Below, piece by piece: positions 54,443 through 64,000 of a DNA stretch of 64,000 bases. The first letter of the stretch is position 1; each line of letters opens with the position of its first letter. The notes below the pieces were generated by a model. The model did not search any database and was not told where the DNA came from. It saw only the letters and a program-made list of their open reading frames with translations. Source of the stretch: Gemmatimonadota bacterium (GTDB lineage: Bacteria > Gemmatimonadota > Gemmatimonadetes > Gemmatimonadales > Gemmatimonadaceae); contig JANYHJ010000238.1 in assembly GCA_025359135.1 (NCBI GenBank), positions 1-64,000 of the forward strand, given 5' to 3'. The translations under genes were made by a program, and so were the position numbers.

Positions 54443-55408
54443 ATGCCCGTGTCGCCCCCCTTCCGAGTTGTCGCCACTGCGGCATTGCTGGTGATCGCCG
54501 CCGGTCGCACGGCCCTCGCCCAGGACGACGTCGCGAAGTGCGACAAGCCCATCGGCACGCTCGCCGTCGTCGAACCGCAGAGCGCGAGCATCGGCTACCT
54601 GTCGCAGTACCGGCTCGGTTCGCCCACCGGCCTCATCCGCATGTTCGTGCAGCAGTCCAACTGCTTCATCGTCGTCGAGCGTGGCGCCGCCATGGAGAAC
54701 ATGAAGCAGGAGCGCTCGCTCGCCGCGGGCGGCGAGATGCAGCAGAACGAGAACATGGGGCAGGGCATGATGAAGGCGGCCGACTTCATCCTCACGCCGG
54801 CCGTGGTGATCAGCAACAACGATGCGGGTGGCATGGGCGCGGCCGTGGGCGGGCTGCTCTCGCGTTCGTCGCCGGTGGTGGCCGGCATCGCGGGCGGCAC
54901 GAAGATCAAGGAAGCCGAGACGAGCATGGTGGTGGCCGACGCGCGCACGACGGTGCAGGTGGCCGCCGCGCAGGGCAAGGCGCGTCGCACCGACTTCAAG
55001 GCGGCGATCGGCGCACTAGCAGGTCCCGTGGCCGCGGGCATCGGCGCCTACACCAACACCCCCGAGGGCAAGCTCATCGCGGCGTCGTTCCAGGACAACT
55101 ACAACCAGATCGTCGCGTTCGCGAAGAAGGATGCGACGCTGCTGGCGCGCGCGGGCCGCTTCAAGCCGGCCGGACTCGAGGGCGACCAGCTCAAGGCGGG
55201 CGCATCGTTCCCCGAGGGCGCGACGCTCGTGCCGAAGATCGACAACGTCAAGCTTTACGAATCGCCGGCCGATGGCGCCAAGATCGTCGCGACCCTCAAG
55301 AAGGGGGTCGAGCTGATCTTCCTCGGCACCGAGAAGGACGGCTACCTGCAGGTGCAGGGAAGCGACGGCGAAGGGTGGGTGCGGAAAGTGCTGGTCGCGA
55401 AGAAGTAG
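54443..55408 (+). CDS. CsgG-like secreted protein with C-terminal SH3 domain
   Basis: A 321-residue exported protein. A signal peptide (VVATAALLVIAAGRTALAQ) precedes a CsgG/HfaB-like domain (VQQSNCFIVVERGAAMENMKQERSL, DFILTPAVVISNN, VADARTTVQV). The C-terminal about 60 residues form a bacterial SH3-type fold (VKLYESPADGAKIVATLKKGVELIFLG... GEGWVRKVLV). ATG 54443 has GGAGG 6 bases upstream. It sits alone on the plus strand inside a minus-strand permease array; no curli genes are nearby. Confidence 0.75.
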   Translation: MPVSPPFRVVATAALLVIAAGRTALAQDDVAKCDKPIGTLAVVEPQSASIGYLSQYRLGSPTGLIRMFVQQSNCFIVVERGAAMENMKQERSLAAGGEMQQNENMGQGMMKAADFILTPAVVISNNDAGGMGAAVGGLLSRSSPVVAGIAGGTKIKEAETSMVVADARTTVQVAAAQGKARRTDFKAAIGALAGPVAAGIGAYTNTPEGKLIAASFQDNYNQIVAFAKKDATLLARAGRFKPAGLEGDQLKAGASFPEGATLVPKIDNVKLYESPADGAKIVATLKKGVELIFLGTEKDGYLQVQGSDGEGWVRKVLVAKK

Positions 55409-55439
55409 CGCGCGAGTTCGCTGCACCAATGCGCCACGT

Positions 55440-55469
55440 GGGCGCCGGGACCTCACGGTTCCGGCGCCC
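55440..55469. terminator. Bidirectional hairpin between CsgG-like gene and permease pair 3
   Basis: A 9-base perfect stem (GGGCGCCGG / CCGGCGCCC) with a 12-base loop lies between the converging 3' ends. Its right arm touches the stop codon of the minus-strand permease gene (55469-55471). It has no T-tract on either side. It would separate the three-pair array from what follows. Confidence 0.6.
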
Positions 55470-56731
55470 TATTCGTACCGCAGCGCCTCGACCGGATCGA
55501 GCCGCGCCGCGCGGAACGCCGGCACGATGCCGAAGACGATCCCGGTGAGCGCGCTGGCGAGCAGGGCGGAGATGATGCCGCTGGCCGGCACCGATGCGGG
55601 CAGCGAGGTCGTCGCCTTGACGAGTGCGGCGAGCGCGACGCCGATGAGGAGGCCGACGCCCGCACCGATGGTGGTGACCGTCACCGCCTCGATGAGGAAC
55701 TGCCAGAGGATGAGACCCCTGGTGGCGCCGAGCGCCTTGCGCACGCCGATCTCGCGCGTGCGCTCGGTGACCGAGATCATCATGATGGCGACGACGCCGA
55801 CACCGCCCACGAGCAGGCCGACGGCGGAGAGCCCGATGCCGACGGAGAAGATCGCGCCGAAGAACTGGTTGAAGGTGTCGAGCAACCGGTCCTGCGTGAT
55901 GATCGCGAAGTTGCTGCGCACCGCGGGCCGCAAGCCGCGTCGCCCGCGCATCGTGGCCGTCACCTCGTCCATGACGACGATGCCGTCGGCGTCCTCGCGC
56001 GGCTTGACGCGCAGCCAGACCTGCTTGATGTCGAGGCCGAGGTAGCGGCGCGCGGTCTCGAGCGGGATGATGGCGCGCGGCTTGTCGTTGCCGCGTCCCT
56101 GCAGCTGCAGCAGGAAGCCCGCCTTCGGCTCGTAGACACCGATCACGGTGAACGGCTGCCCGCTCACCATGATCTGCTTGCCGATGGCGCTCTCGCGCGT
56201 GAAGAGGGCGTTGGCGAGCGAATCGTTGATGAGGATCACGCGGGCGCCGCCCGCCTCCTCGGCGGCCGTGAAGTTGCGGCCCGGCACGATGTCGCCCGCG
56301 TCGGTTTCCATCCACTGCGGCGAGTAGGCCTCGTAGCCGACGTTCTCGAGCGCACGGTCGTGGAATTTCATGTTGGCGCTGCCCACGGCCAGCGCGGTGA
56401 CGGCGGCCACCTCGGGGATCTCGCGGATGGCGCGCGCCTCGGAGAGGAGGACGGGCGGGTTCTTGCGGTCGGGACACTTCTCGTCGGTGCCGTCGCAGCC
56501 GAGCGTGATGCCGCGGCGCTGAAGCGCGAACGTCTGCGGGCCGAGCGACTCGACGTCCTGCTTGACGCTCTCGTTCACGCCGTGCACCGCAGCTGCCATG
56601 ATCACGACAACGAACACCCCGACCGCGACCCCCGAGATGGTGAGGACCGCGCGCACGCGATTGGCCGTGAGCGCGTCGATGGCCATGACGACGCCATCCA
56701 CGAGGAAGGCGATGCGGTCGCGGAGGCGCAT
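55469..56731 (-). CDS. MacB/FtsX-type ABC permease, type 2 (pair 3)
   Basis: A 420-residue permease. The opening helix is ANRVRAVLTISGVAVGVFVVVIMAAAVHG; the periplasmic domain contains CDGTDEKC, a C-x6-C pair placed as in the two other type 2 copies; the C-terminal part has ISVTERTREIGVRKALGATRGLILWQFLIEA and RLDPVEALRYE. ATG 56731 lies 2 bases after its type 1 partner stop. By family it moves a substrate from the periplasm or inner leaflet outward through conformational change, powered by the MacB ATPase. Confidence 0.88.
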   Translation of the reverse strand: MRLRDRIAFLVDGVVMAIDALTANRVRAVLTISGVAVGVFVVVIMAAAVHGVNESVKQDVESLGPQTFALQRRGITLGCDGTDEKCPDRKNPPVLLSEARAIREIPEVAAVTALAVGSANMKFHDRALENVGYEAYSPQWMETDAGDIVPGRNFTAAEEAGGARVILINDSLANALFTRESAIGKQIMVSGQPFTVIGVYEPKAGFLLQLQGRGNDKPRAIIPLETARRYLGLDIKQVWLRVKPREDADGIVVMDEVTATMRGRRGLRPAVRSNFAIITQDRLLDTFNQFFGAIFSVGIGLSAVGLLVGGVGVVAIMMISVTERTREIGVRKALGATRGLILWQFLIEAVTVTTIGAGVGLLIGVALAALVKATTSLPASVPASGIISALLASALTGIVFGIVPAFRAARLDPVEALRYE

Positions 56732-56733
56732 GC

Positions 56734-57978
56734 TCACTCGGCGCGCAACGCCGCGATCGGGTCGAGTCGTGAGGCGCGGCTCGCGGGGTAGTAACCCGCC
56801 ACGATGCCGACGCCGGCGCCGAGTGTGAGCGCCATGGCAATCGACCACGGGGCGACGCTCGCCGGCAGCGGCGTGACCGCGGCGATGACCTTGGCGAGCG
56901 CGATGCCGAGCGCGATGCCGATGGCTGCGCCGACGACCGAGAGCGTGGCCGCTTCGATGAGGAACTGTGCGAGGATGTCCTGTCGCCGGGCGCCGAGCGC
57001 CTTGCGCACGCCGATCTCGCGCGTGCGTTCCGCCACCGCCACGAGCATGATGTTCATGATGACCATCGCACCGACGACGAGGCCGATGGCGGGCAGTGCG
57101 GTGCCGAAGAGGACGAGCTTCTCCTTGATCGAGTCGAAGAACGACGCGCCGGTGGAGGCGGCCTCGATGGCGAAGTTGTCGGGCACCGACGGTCCGAGGT
57201 GCCGCTGGCCACGCATCACCTCGCGCACCCGCTCCATGGCGTCGGTCATCGAGGCGGCGTCGCGCGCCTCGACGATGAAGTTGCCGATGTCACCGGCCGG
57301 GTTGGTGACGCGCATCATCGGTGACGTCGACGGCGCGATCACGAGCCGGTCGAGCGAGAAGCCGAAGACCGAGCCCTGCTTCTCGATCAGGCCGATGATC
57401 TCGTAGGAGTCATCGCCGACGCGCAGGGTGCGCCCGAGTGGATTCAGGTCCGGGAAGAAGTGCTCGGCGATTTCGGTGCCGATGACCGCCACGCGCGCGC
57501 CGTCCTGCTGCTCCCGGCCGTTGAAGATGCGCCCGGCGGTGATGTTGTAGCGCTTGATGCGGAAGATGTCGGGTTCCCCGGCGGTGGCCTGCACCTGCCG
57601 AGGGCGATTGAACGTCGAGGCGGCATAGGCGAAGGTGGAGCCGTACACCGAGGATGCGCTGCCGGCCGGCAGGGCCGCGCGCATCGACGGGATGTCGCGC
57701 GCGAAGATGCGCGGACGACGCGCGTAGAGCCGGCGCTGCGCCTCGTTGGGTGGCCCGAAGAAGGACTGCGGGCGCCGGCTAATCGTGAAGGTGTTGACGC
57801 CACCCAGGATCCGCGCGGCGAAGTCGGTCTCGACGTAGCGCGACATGCCCTCCACGATCGAGACGACCGTGATGAGGAACATGACGCCGATCATCACCCC
57901 GAGCAGGGTGAAGAACGACTTCAGCTTCTGGACGCGGATCTGGTAGAGGGCGAGGCGGACCGCCTCGAAGAAGGGCAT
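56734..57978 (-). CDS. MacB/FtsX-type ABC permease, type 1 (pair 3)
   Basis: A 414-residue permease with opening MPFFEAVRLALYQIRVQKLKSFFTLLGVMIGVMFLITVVSIVEGM, a periplasmic domain with no Cys pair, and C-terminal AVAERTREIGVRKALGARRQDILAQFLIEAATL and RLDPIAALRAE. It is most like the type 1 copy at 59293. A 45-base gap with a strong hairpin precedes it, so it may be expressed differently from pairs 1 and 2. Confidence 0.88.
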   Translation of the reverse strand: MPFFEAVRLALYQIRVQKLKSFFTLLGVMIGVMFLITVVSIVEGMSRYVETDFAARILGGVNTFTISRRPQSFFGPPNEAQRRLYARRPRIFARDIPSMRAALPAGSASSVYGSTFAYAASTFNRPRQVQATAGEPDIFRIKRYNITAGRIFNGREQQDGARVAVIGTEIAEHFFPDLNPLGRTLRVGDDSYEIIGLIEKQGSVFGFSLDRLVIAPSTSPMMRVTNPAGDIGNFIVEARDAASMTDAMERVREVMRGQRHLGPSVPDNFAIEAASTGASFFDSIKEKLVLFGTALPAIGLVVGAMVIMNIMLVAVAERTREIGVRKALGARRQDILAQFLIEAATLSVVGAAIGIALGIALAKVIAAVTPLPASVAPWSIAMALTLGAGVGIVAGYYPASRASRLDPIAALRAE

Positions 57979-57995
57979 GCTCGAAAGCTGCCGTG

Positions 57996-58021
57996 CGCGC
58001 CCCCCGGCTCAAGGGGGCGCG
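57996..58021 (-). terminator. Hairpin inside the permease operon (attenuator or processing site)
   Basis: A 9-base perfect stem (CGCGCCCCC / GGGGGCGCG) with an 8-base loop lies 2 bases after the stop of the type 2 pair 2 permease and 18 bases before the next permease start. It has no T-tract. It is in the largest gap between permease genes in pairs 1-3, where all the others are 2-6 bases, so it may lower or set downstream expression. Confidence 0.55.
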
Positions 58022-58023
58022 AA

Positions 58024-59289
58024 CTACTCGTAGCGCAACGCCTCGACCGGATCGAGCCGGGCCGCGCGCACGGCGGGCAGCATGCCGAACAGCACCCCCG
58101 TGAACACGGCGCCGCCGAGCGCGAGAAAGACGGCTTCGATGGGCACCGATGCGGGGACGGGCGTCGTCGCCTTGACGATCCAGGCGATGGCCGAGCCGAT
58201 GGCGAGCCCGATCGCGGCGCCGATGCTCGTGAGCGTGGCCGCCTCGACGAGGAATTGCCAGAGGATCGTGGCCTTGGTGGCGCCGAGCGCCTTGCGGACG
58301 CCGATCTCGCGCGTGCGTTCCGTCACCGAGATCATCATGATGGCCACAACGCCGACGCCGCCGACCATGAGACCCACCGCGGAGAGTGCGAGGCCGACCA
58401 TGAAGATCGCGCCGAAGAGCTGGTCGAAGACGGCCATCATCCGTTCCTGCGTGATCAGGAAGAAGTTGTTGGGCGCGCCCGGGTGCAGCCCGCGCCGGCC
58501 GCGCAGCGACGCCGTCACGTCGTCCATCACGTCGTCCTGCACCGTGCCGTCGCGCGGCTTGACCATGAGCACGATGCCGCGTCGCCAGATGTCGAGCTGG
58601 CGCTTGGCGGTGACGATGGGGATGATGGCGCGCGGCTTGTCGGGGCCGCGGCCGTCCATGGTCTTGAGGAAGCCGCCCTTGGTGTGGTACACGCCGATGA
58701 CGGTGAACTGCTTGTCCTTGACGAGAATCGGCTTGCCGATCGGGTCGGAGTCGCCGAAGAGCTGGGCCTTGAGCGAGTCGTTGATGATGAGCACGGGCTC
58801 GCCGTTCTCGTTCTCCTTCTGCGAGAAGTTGCGCCCCGGGTCGATGTCGCCGACGTCGGTCTGGATCCAGTCGGCACTGTACGCGTCGTAGCCGACGGAG
58901 CCGAGGTAGCGATCCTTGTAGCGCATGGACGCCGAGGCGTTCCAGATCTCCGTCACGGCCTGCACCGAGGGCAGGCGACGGATCATCTGCGCCTCTTCCT
59001 GCGTGATGGCGGGATTCTTGCGCTCGGGGCAGCTGTCGTCGGAGCCGTCGCAGCTGTTGAGGCCGATGCTGCGGCGGCGCACCTGGAACGACGTCGCGCC
59101 GAACGCGTCCACGTCGGCGCGGAAGCTCTGCTTGATGCCGTGCGTCGCGGCAGCCATGGCCACGACGACGAAGACGCCGACCGCGATGCCCATGATGGTG
59201 AGCGCGGCGCGCACCTTGTTGGCGCGCAACGCATCGAGGGCGATGACGACCCCCTCGCTGGCCATGTAGACGCTGTCGACGAAGCGCAT
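58024..59289 (-). CDS. MacB/FtsX-type ABC permease, type 2 (pair 2)
   Basis: A 421-residue permease with opening ANKVRAALTIMGIAVGVFVVVAMAAATHG. The periplasmic domain carries CDGSDDSC, a C-x6-C pair like its paralogues, followed by PERKNPAITQEEAQMIRRLPSVQAV. The C-terminal part has MISVTERTREIGVRKALGATKATILWQFLVEAATLT and RLDPVEALRYE. ATG 59289 follows the type 1 partner by 3 bases. It is nearest to the pair 3 type 2 copy. Confidence 0.88.
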   Translation of the reverse strand: MRFVDSVYMASEGVVIALDALRANKVRAALTIMGIAVGVFVVVAMAAATHGIKQSFRADVDAFGATSFQVRRRSIGLNSCDGSDDSCPERKNPAITQEEAQMIRRLPSVQAVTEIWNASASMRYKDRYLGSVGYDAYSADWIQTDVGDIDPGRNFSQKENENGEPVLIINDSLKAQLFGDSDPIGKPILVKDKQFTVIGVYHTKGGFLKTMDGRGPDKPRAIIPIVTAKRQLDIWRRGIVLMVKPRDGTVQDDVMDDVTASLRGRRGLHPGAPNNFFLITQERMMAVFDQLFGAIFMVGLALSAVGLMVGGVGVVAIMMISVTERTREIGVRKALGATKATILWQFLVEAATLTSIGAAIGLAIGSAIAWIVKATTPVPASVPIEAVFLALGGAVFTGVLFGMLPAVRAARLDPVEALRYE

Positions 59290-59292
59290 GGG

Positions 59293-60534
59293 CTACTCCT
59301 GCCTCAGGGCCGCGATCGGATCGAGCTTGGACGCCCGGCTCGCCGGATACAGTCCGGCCGCGATCCCCACCCCCGCGCCCACGAAGAGCGCCGCCACGAT
59401 GCTCCACGGCGCCACCGACGCCGGCAGAGGCGTGAGCATGGAGATGAGTTTCGCGCCCCCGATGCCGAGCAGGATGCCGATCGCGGCGCCCACCACCGAG
59501 AGCGTGGCCGCCTCGACGAGGAACTGTCCCATGATGTCGCGCCGGCGCGCGCCGAGCGCCTTGCGGATGCCGATCTCGCGCGTGCGTTCGGCCACCGCCA
59601 CGAGCATGATGTTCATGATGACCATGGCGCCGACGATGAGGCCGATGGCCGGCAGCGCCGTGCCGAAGACGATGAGCTTGCTCTTGAGGTCGTTGAAGAA
59701 GCCGAGCGCCGACTCCGACGACTCGAGCATGAAGTTGTCCGGCTTGGTGGGTGGCAGCTTGCGGATCGAGCGCAGCAGCTCGCGCACCGTCTCGCGCCCT
59801 TCGTCCACGGCGGCCTCGGACGGCGCCTGCACGATGAGCTGGTCGATGTTGCCGAGCGGGTTGGTGAGGCGCGTCATCGGCGAGTGGTAGGGCGCGATGG
59901 CGAGCCGGTCCATGGAGAAGCCGAGGACGTTGCCCTGCTTCTCGATCGTGCCGATGACGCGGAAGGGCACGCCCTTGACGCGCAGCTCACGGCCGACCGG
60001 GTCCAGGTTCGGGAAGAAGTGCTCCGCGATCTCGGTGCCGATGACGATGACGGGGAGGCCGAGCTGCTCCTCCTGCTGCGTGAAGGCGCGGCCGCGCGCG
60101 ATGTTGTACTTCTTGATCGTGAAGTAGTCGCCGTCCGCGGCAATCCCCATCACCTGGCGCGGACGGGCGTACGGCGTGGTGGAGTAGATGAACTCCGTGT
60201 TCTCGATCGCGGTGCGGAAGTCGGGGCCGAGCGTGGCGCGAATGGCGGCGACGTCGGGCTCGTAGATGCGGGGGCGCCGCTGCCACTCGCGCCACGTCGC
60301 CTCGGAGACGTTGCCGAACTGGAAGTCCGGGTTGCGCCGCACGTTGAAGGTGTTGACGCCGATGAGCTTGGCGGCGAAATCCTCCTTCATGTAGCGGCTC
60401 ATCCCCTCGACGATCGAGACGACCGCGACGAGGAACATGACGCCGATCATCACGCCCAGCAGCGTGAAGAAGCTCTTGAGCTTCTGCACGCGGATCGTGT
60501 CGAGGGCGAGGCGGACGGATTCCCAGAAATTCAT
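59293..60534 (-). CDS. MacB/FtsX-type ABC permease, type 1 (pair 2)
   Basis: A 413-residue permease with opening MNFWESVRLALDTIRVQKLKSFFTLLGVMIGVMFLVAVVSIVEGMSRYMKEDF. The periplasmic domain includes QVMGIAADGDYFTIKKYNIARGRAFTQQE, a MacB-type segment, and the C-terminus has AVAERTREIGIRKALGARRRDIMGQFLVEAATLSVVG and KLDPIAALRQE. ATG 60534 is 4 bases after the previous gene. It lacks cysteines in the periplasmic part. Confidence 0.88.
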   Translation of the reverse strand: MNFWESVRLALDTIRVQKLKSFFTLLGVMIGVMFLVAVVSIVEGMSRYMKEDFAAKLIGVNTFNVRRNPDFQFGNVSEATWREWQRRPRIYEPDVAAIRATLGPDFRTAIENTEFIYSTTPYARPRQVMGIAADGDYFTIKKYNIARGRAFTQQEEQLGLPVIVIGTEIAEHFFPNLDPVGRELRVKGVPFRVIGTIEKQGNVLGFSMDRLAIAPYHSPMTRLTNPLGNIDQLIVQAPSEAAVDEGRETVRELLRSIRKLPPTKPDNFMLESSESALGFFNDLKSKLIVFGTALPAIGLIVGAMVIMNIMLVAVAERTREIGIRKALGARRRDIMGQFLVEAATLSVVGAAIGILLGIGGAKLISMLTPLPASVAPWSIVAALFVGAGVGIAAGLYPASRASKLDPIAALRQE

Positions 60535-60538
60535 GCGG

Positions 60539-61795
60539 TCACTCGAACCGGAGTGCCTCGACGGGATCGAGGCGTGCGGCGCGCGCGGCCGGCACCATGC
60601 CGAACACGACGCCCGTGATGACGCTGGCACCGACGGCGGCGAGAATCGCGAGTGGCGGGACCGAGGCCTGGATCGGCGTCGCCGCGCGCACGACGAACGC
60701 CAGCCCCCAACCGCCCAGCAACCCGACAAATGCACCGACGCCCGTGAGCGTCACCGCTTCCACGAGGAACTGGAAGAGGATCGTCGCCCTGGTGGCGCCG
60801 AGCGCCTTGCGCACGCCGATCTCGCGCGTGCGCTCGGTCACCGAGATCATCATGATGGCCACGACGCCCACGCCACCGACGAGCAGGCCGACGGCCGAGA
60901 GCGCGATCATGACGATGAACATCGTCCCGAAGATCTGGTTGTACGTGGACATGAGCTTGTCCTGCGTGAGGATCGCCCAGTTCGCGTCGTCGCCTGGCCG
61001 GAGGCGCCGCATCGCACGCATGGCGGCCGTCACGTCGTCCACCGCTTCGGCGGTGGTCACGCCGAGGCGCGGCTTGACCGCGAGTCCCATGTCCCAGAGC
61101 CGGATGTTGAGCGAGCGGTTGAGCGTGAGGATCGGCACGACCGCCTTCGGTCGCGTGCCGCCACTCAGGAACGACGAGTTGTCCTTGTAGACGCCGATGA
61201 CCACGAACGGCACGCCGTTGAGCTGCATCGTGCGTCCGATCGGGTCGGTCTCGCCGAAGAGCCGCTCGGCGGTGATCGTGCTGATGTCGACGACGCGCGC
61301 GCCACTCCGCGCCTCGACCTCGGTGAAGGCCCGGCCGCCCGGCTGGATGTCGGGGGCGGAGAGCGAGCCCCAGTTGCCGGTGTAGGCTTCGAGACCCACC
61401 GACTTGAGCTGCTTGTCGCGGAACTTGGCGGCCGCCGACCAGTCCATGCGTGCGCCTGCCTGCTCCACGGTCGGGAGCCGCCGGATGGCGTCGAGCTCGG
61501 ACATCGTGAGCGACGGATTGCGCAGCCAGCGGCACGTCTCGCCCGAGTCGTCGCAGGCCTCGAAAAAAATCGGGAAACGCGACACGAAGAAGGTGGTCGG
61601 GCCCGCGGACTCGAAGTCGCGGGCCACCGACTGGTTGATGCCGTGCACCGCGGCGGAGATGGTGACCACCGCGAAGACGCCGACGGCGACGCCGAGGATC
61701 GTCAATCCGGCCCGTACCCGGTTGGCCCTCAACGCGTCGATCGCGATGCGCACCCCTTCGGTGAGGTTGTAGAAACGCGCGCTCAAGGAGGCCAT
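60539..61795 (-). CDS. MacB/FtsX-type ABC permease, type 2 (pair 1)
   Basis: A 418-residue permease with opening ANRVRAGLTILGVAVGVFAVVTISAAVHGINQSVARDFES. The periplasmic domain holds CDDSGETC, the third C-x6-C pair in the set, and the C-terminus has MISVTERTREIGVRKALGATRATILFQFLVEAVTLTGVG and RLDPVEALRFE. ATG 61795 lies 2 bases after the type 1 partner, completing the first permease pair behind macB. Confidence 0.88.
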   Translation of the reverse strand: MASLSARFYNLTEGVRIAIDALRANRVRAGLTILGVAVGVFAVVTISAAVHGINQSVARDFESAGPTTFFVSRFPIFFEACDDSGETCRWLRNPSLTMSELDAIRRLPTVEQAGARMDWSAAAKFRDKQLKSVGLEAYTGNWGSLSAPDIQPGGRAFTEVEARSGARVVDISTITAERLFGETDPIGRTMQLNGVPFVVIGVYKDNSSFLSGGTRPKAVVPILTLNRSLNIRLWDMGLAVKPRLGVTTAEAVDDVTAAMRAMRRLRPGDDANWAILTQDKLMSTYNQIFGTMFIVMIALSAVGLLVGGVGVVAIMMISVTERTREIGVRKALGATRATILFQFLVEAVTLTGVGAFVGLLGGWGLAFVVRAATPIQASVPPLAILAAVGASVITGVVFGMVPAARAARLDPVEALRFE

Positions 61796-61797
61796 GG

Positions 61798-63042
<1,245 letters not shown>

Positions 63043-63048
63043 ACGCGC

Positions 63049-63870
63049 CTAGTGGGTCTTGCCGCCCTGCGCGATGCGGGCGACGAACTGCTCCTTCCGT
63101 TCGTCGCTGCTCACCACGCCGTCCCTGAGCACGACCACGCGCCGGGCGTGGCTCGCGATGTCGGGCTCGTGGGTGACCATGATGACGGTCTGCCCTCGCT
63201 GGGCGAGCTCCTCGAAGACGCGCATGATTTCCTCGGAGGTCGTCGAGTCGAGGTTGCCCGTCGGTTCGTCGGCGAGGAGGATCGAGGGCCGGTTGACGAG
63301 GGCGCGGGCGATTGCCACGCGCTGACGCTGGCCGCCGGAGAGCTCGTTCGGCTTGTGGTGCACGCGTTCGCCCAGCTGCACGCGCGTGAGTGCCTCCATC
63401 GCGCGCTCGCGGCGTTCGGCGGCGGGCACGCCCGCGTAGACGAGCGGCAGCTCGACGTTGGCCAGCGCGGTGGCCCGCGGCAACAGGTTGAACGTCTGGA
63501 AGACGAAGCCGATTTCCTTGTTGCGCACGCGGGCGAGTTCGTCGTCGGTCATGGTGGAGACGAGCTGTCCGTTGAGCCAGTACTCCCCCTCATTGGGGGT
63601 ATCAAGGCAGCCGATCATGTTCATGAGGGTCGACTTGCCCGAGCCCGAGGGGCCCATGATCGCCACGTACTCGTTGCGCATGACGGCGATATCGACGCCA
63701 CGGAGGGCGCGCACGATCTCGCCGCCCATGTCGTAGTTCCGTGCGATGCCGCGCGTGACGATGATCCACTCGCTGCTCGGCGACGTGCCCGCGGACGCCG
63801 TGACGGCCTTCCGCTCGCCGGTGGCGGAGATGGCGATTTCGCCAGCGGGCGCGTCGGTGGCTGCGCTCAC
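63049..63870 (-). CDS. MacB-type ABC transporter ATPase
   Basis: A stand-alone ATPase of 273 residues. Walker [10 protein letters not shown] (73-81), Q-loop [10 protein letters not shown], signature LSGGQRQR (177-184) and Walker [13 protein letters not shown] (197-208) are intact. Sequence before residue 35 is a disordered extension. In MacB of E. coli the ATPase and permease are one chain; here they are separate, and this is the only ATPase found near eight permease genes. GTG 63870 overlaps the upstream adaptor stop by 4 bases. Confidence 0.94.
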   Translation of the reverse strand: MSAATDAPAGEIAISATGERKAVTASAGTSPSSEWIIVTRGIARNYDMGGEIVRALRGVDIAVMRNEYVAIMGPSGSGKSTLMNMIGCLDTPNEGEYWLNGQLVSTMTDDELARVRNKEIGFVFQTFNLLPRATALANVELPLVYAGVPAAERRERAMEALTRVQLGERVHHKPNELSGGQRQRVAIARALVNRPSILLADEPTGNLDSTTSEEIMRVFEELAQRGQTVIMVTHEPDIASHARRVVVLRDGVVSSDERKEQFVARIAQGGKTH

Positions 63871-64000
63871 GACTTCTTCTCGGCCGGCTTCTTGGCGTCC
63901 TTGGCCGGCGCTTCCTTCACGAGCGCGCCGTCCTTGAGTTCGCGGATGGCCTGGTAGGTGCCGCCGACGATCTTGTCGCCGTCCTTGAGGCCGCTCACGA
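63867..64000 (-). CDS. C-terminal end of a MacA/HlyD-type periplasmic adaptor
   Basis: The window ends inside this gene; only its last 43 codons are visible. [21 protein letters not shown] resembles the membrane-proximal ending of MacA-type adaptors, followed by a Lys/Ala-rich hydrophilic tail ([15 protein letters not shown]). It overlaps the ATPase gene by 4 bases. It would link the inner-membrane permeases to an outer-membrane TolC-like channel, which would be encoded outside the window. Confidence 0.75.
   Translation of the reverse strand, partial: VSGLKDGDKIVGGTYQAIRELKDGALVKEAPAKDAKKPAEKKS

Noticed and set aside
57460-60618. Very long open frame (over 1,000 codons) on the plus strand opposite the permeases
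   Set aside because: Its product is almost purely Arg, Ala, Asp, Glu and His with no fold-like pattern, as expected for the antisense frame of GC-rich genes. The minus strand genes have clear MacB motifs.

Overview
The window is GC-rich bacterial chromosome and looks like a member of the Gemmatimonadota, from the lineage that carries a purple-bacterial-type photosynthesis gene cluster. The reasons are linked bchG, pucC-like, bchP, ppsR, aerR, bchL, bchM and acsF genes, an mglBA pair, a bacillithiol deacetylase, many small lipoproteins and large MacB-type permease arrays. No rRNA, tRNA, CRISPR array or insertion sequence was recognised. The assignment to phylum is an inference from gene content.

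Layout. 1-4.7 kb: envelope and metabolism genes and a mazEF-like toxin-antitoxin pair with a perfect palindrome just before the antitoxin start. 4.8-11.1 kb: an SRP RNA gene followed by dnaX-ybaB-recR, mglB-mglA, pgsA and cinA. 11.3-16 kb: a less regular stretch with a frameshifted subtilase relic that has lost catalytic residues, a BNR-repeat lipoprotein, a prepilin-like protein and a TPR remnant. 16-30.6 kb: grpE-dnaJ, an acyl-CoA dehydrogenase, a LytS/LytR-type two-component system, a PQQ dehydrogenase with a haem c motif, mnmA with a cysteine desulfurase, a glycosyltransferase with a YdjC-type deacetylase, kynA and bshB1.

30.7-46.2 kb is the photosynthesis region. On the minus strand, aerR-ppsR-bchG-pucC-bchP-hemA-hemE-hemF form an almost gapless gene string that joins redox and light control, late bacteriochlorophyll steps and haem/tetrapyrrole supply. 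A perfect TGTC-N10-GACA motif, the PpsR/CrtJ consensus, lies just upstream of hemA. On the plus strand, bchL, bchM, a small membrane protein gene and acsF look intact, but they are bordered by three broken genes: a bchH that keeps only its C-terminal sixth, a PucC/LhaA-type gene that keeps only its first membrane segments, and a puhE-like 3' end joined out of frame to the first residues of an MFS sugar transporter next to malQ. The reaction-centre genes and bchFNB are absent from the window. The region therefore looks like a photosynthesis cluster that was cut and rejoined; whether phototrophy is lost or the missing parts sit elsewhere cannot be decided here.

46.2-51.7 kb: a DinB-like protein, lipoproteins, two tandem paralogous TPR lipoproteins and a PerM/AI-2E-type transporter. 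51.7-64 kb: a MacA adaptor end, one MacB-type ATPase and eight MacB/FtsX permease genes that alternate strictly between two types, forming four tandem pairs. The fourth pair is separated from the others by an opposite-strand CsgG/SH3-like gene. One ATPase serving many permease pairs is the most unusual intact system in the window.
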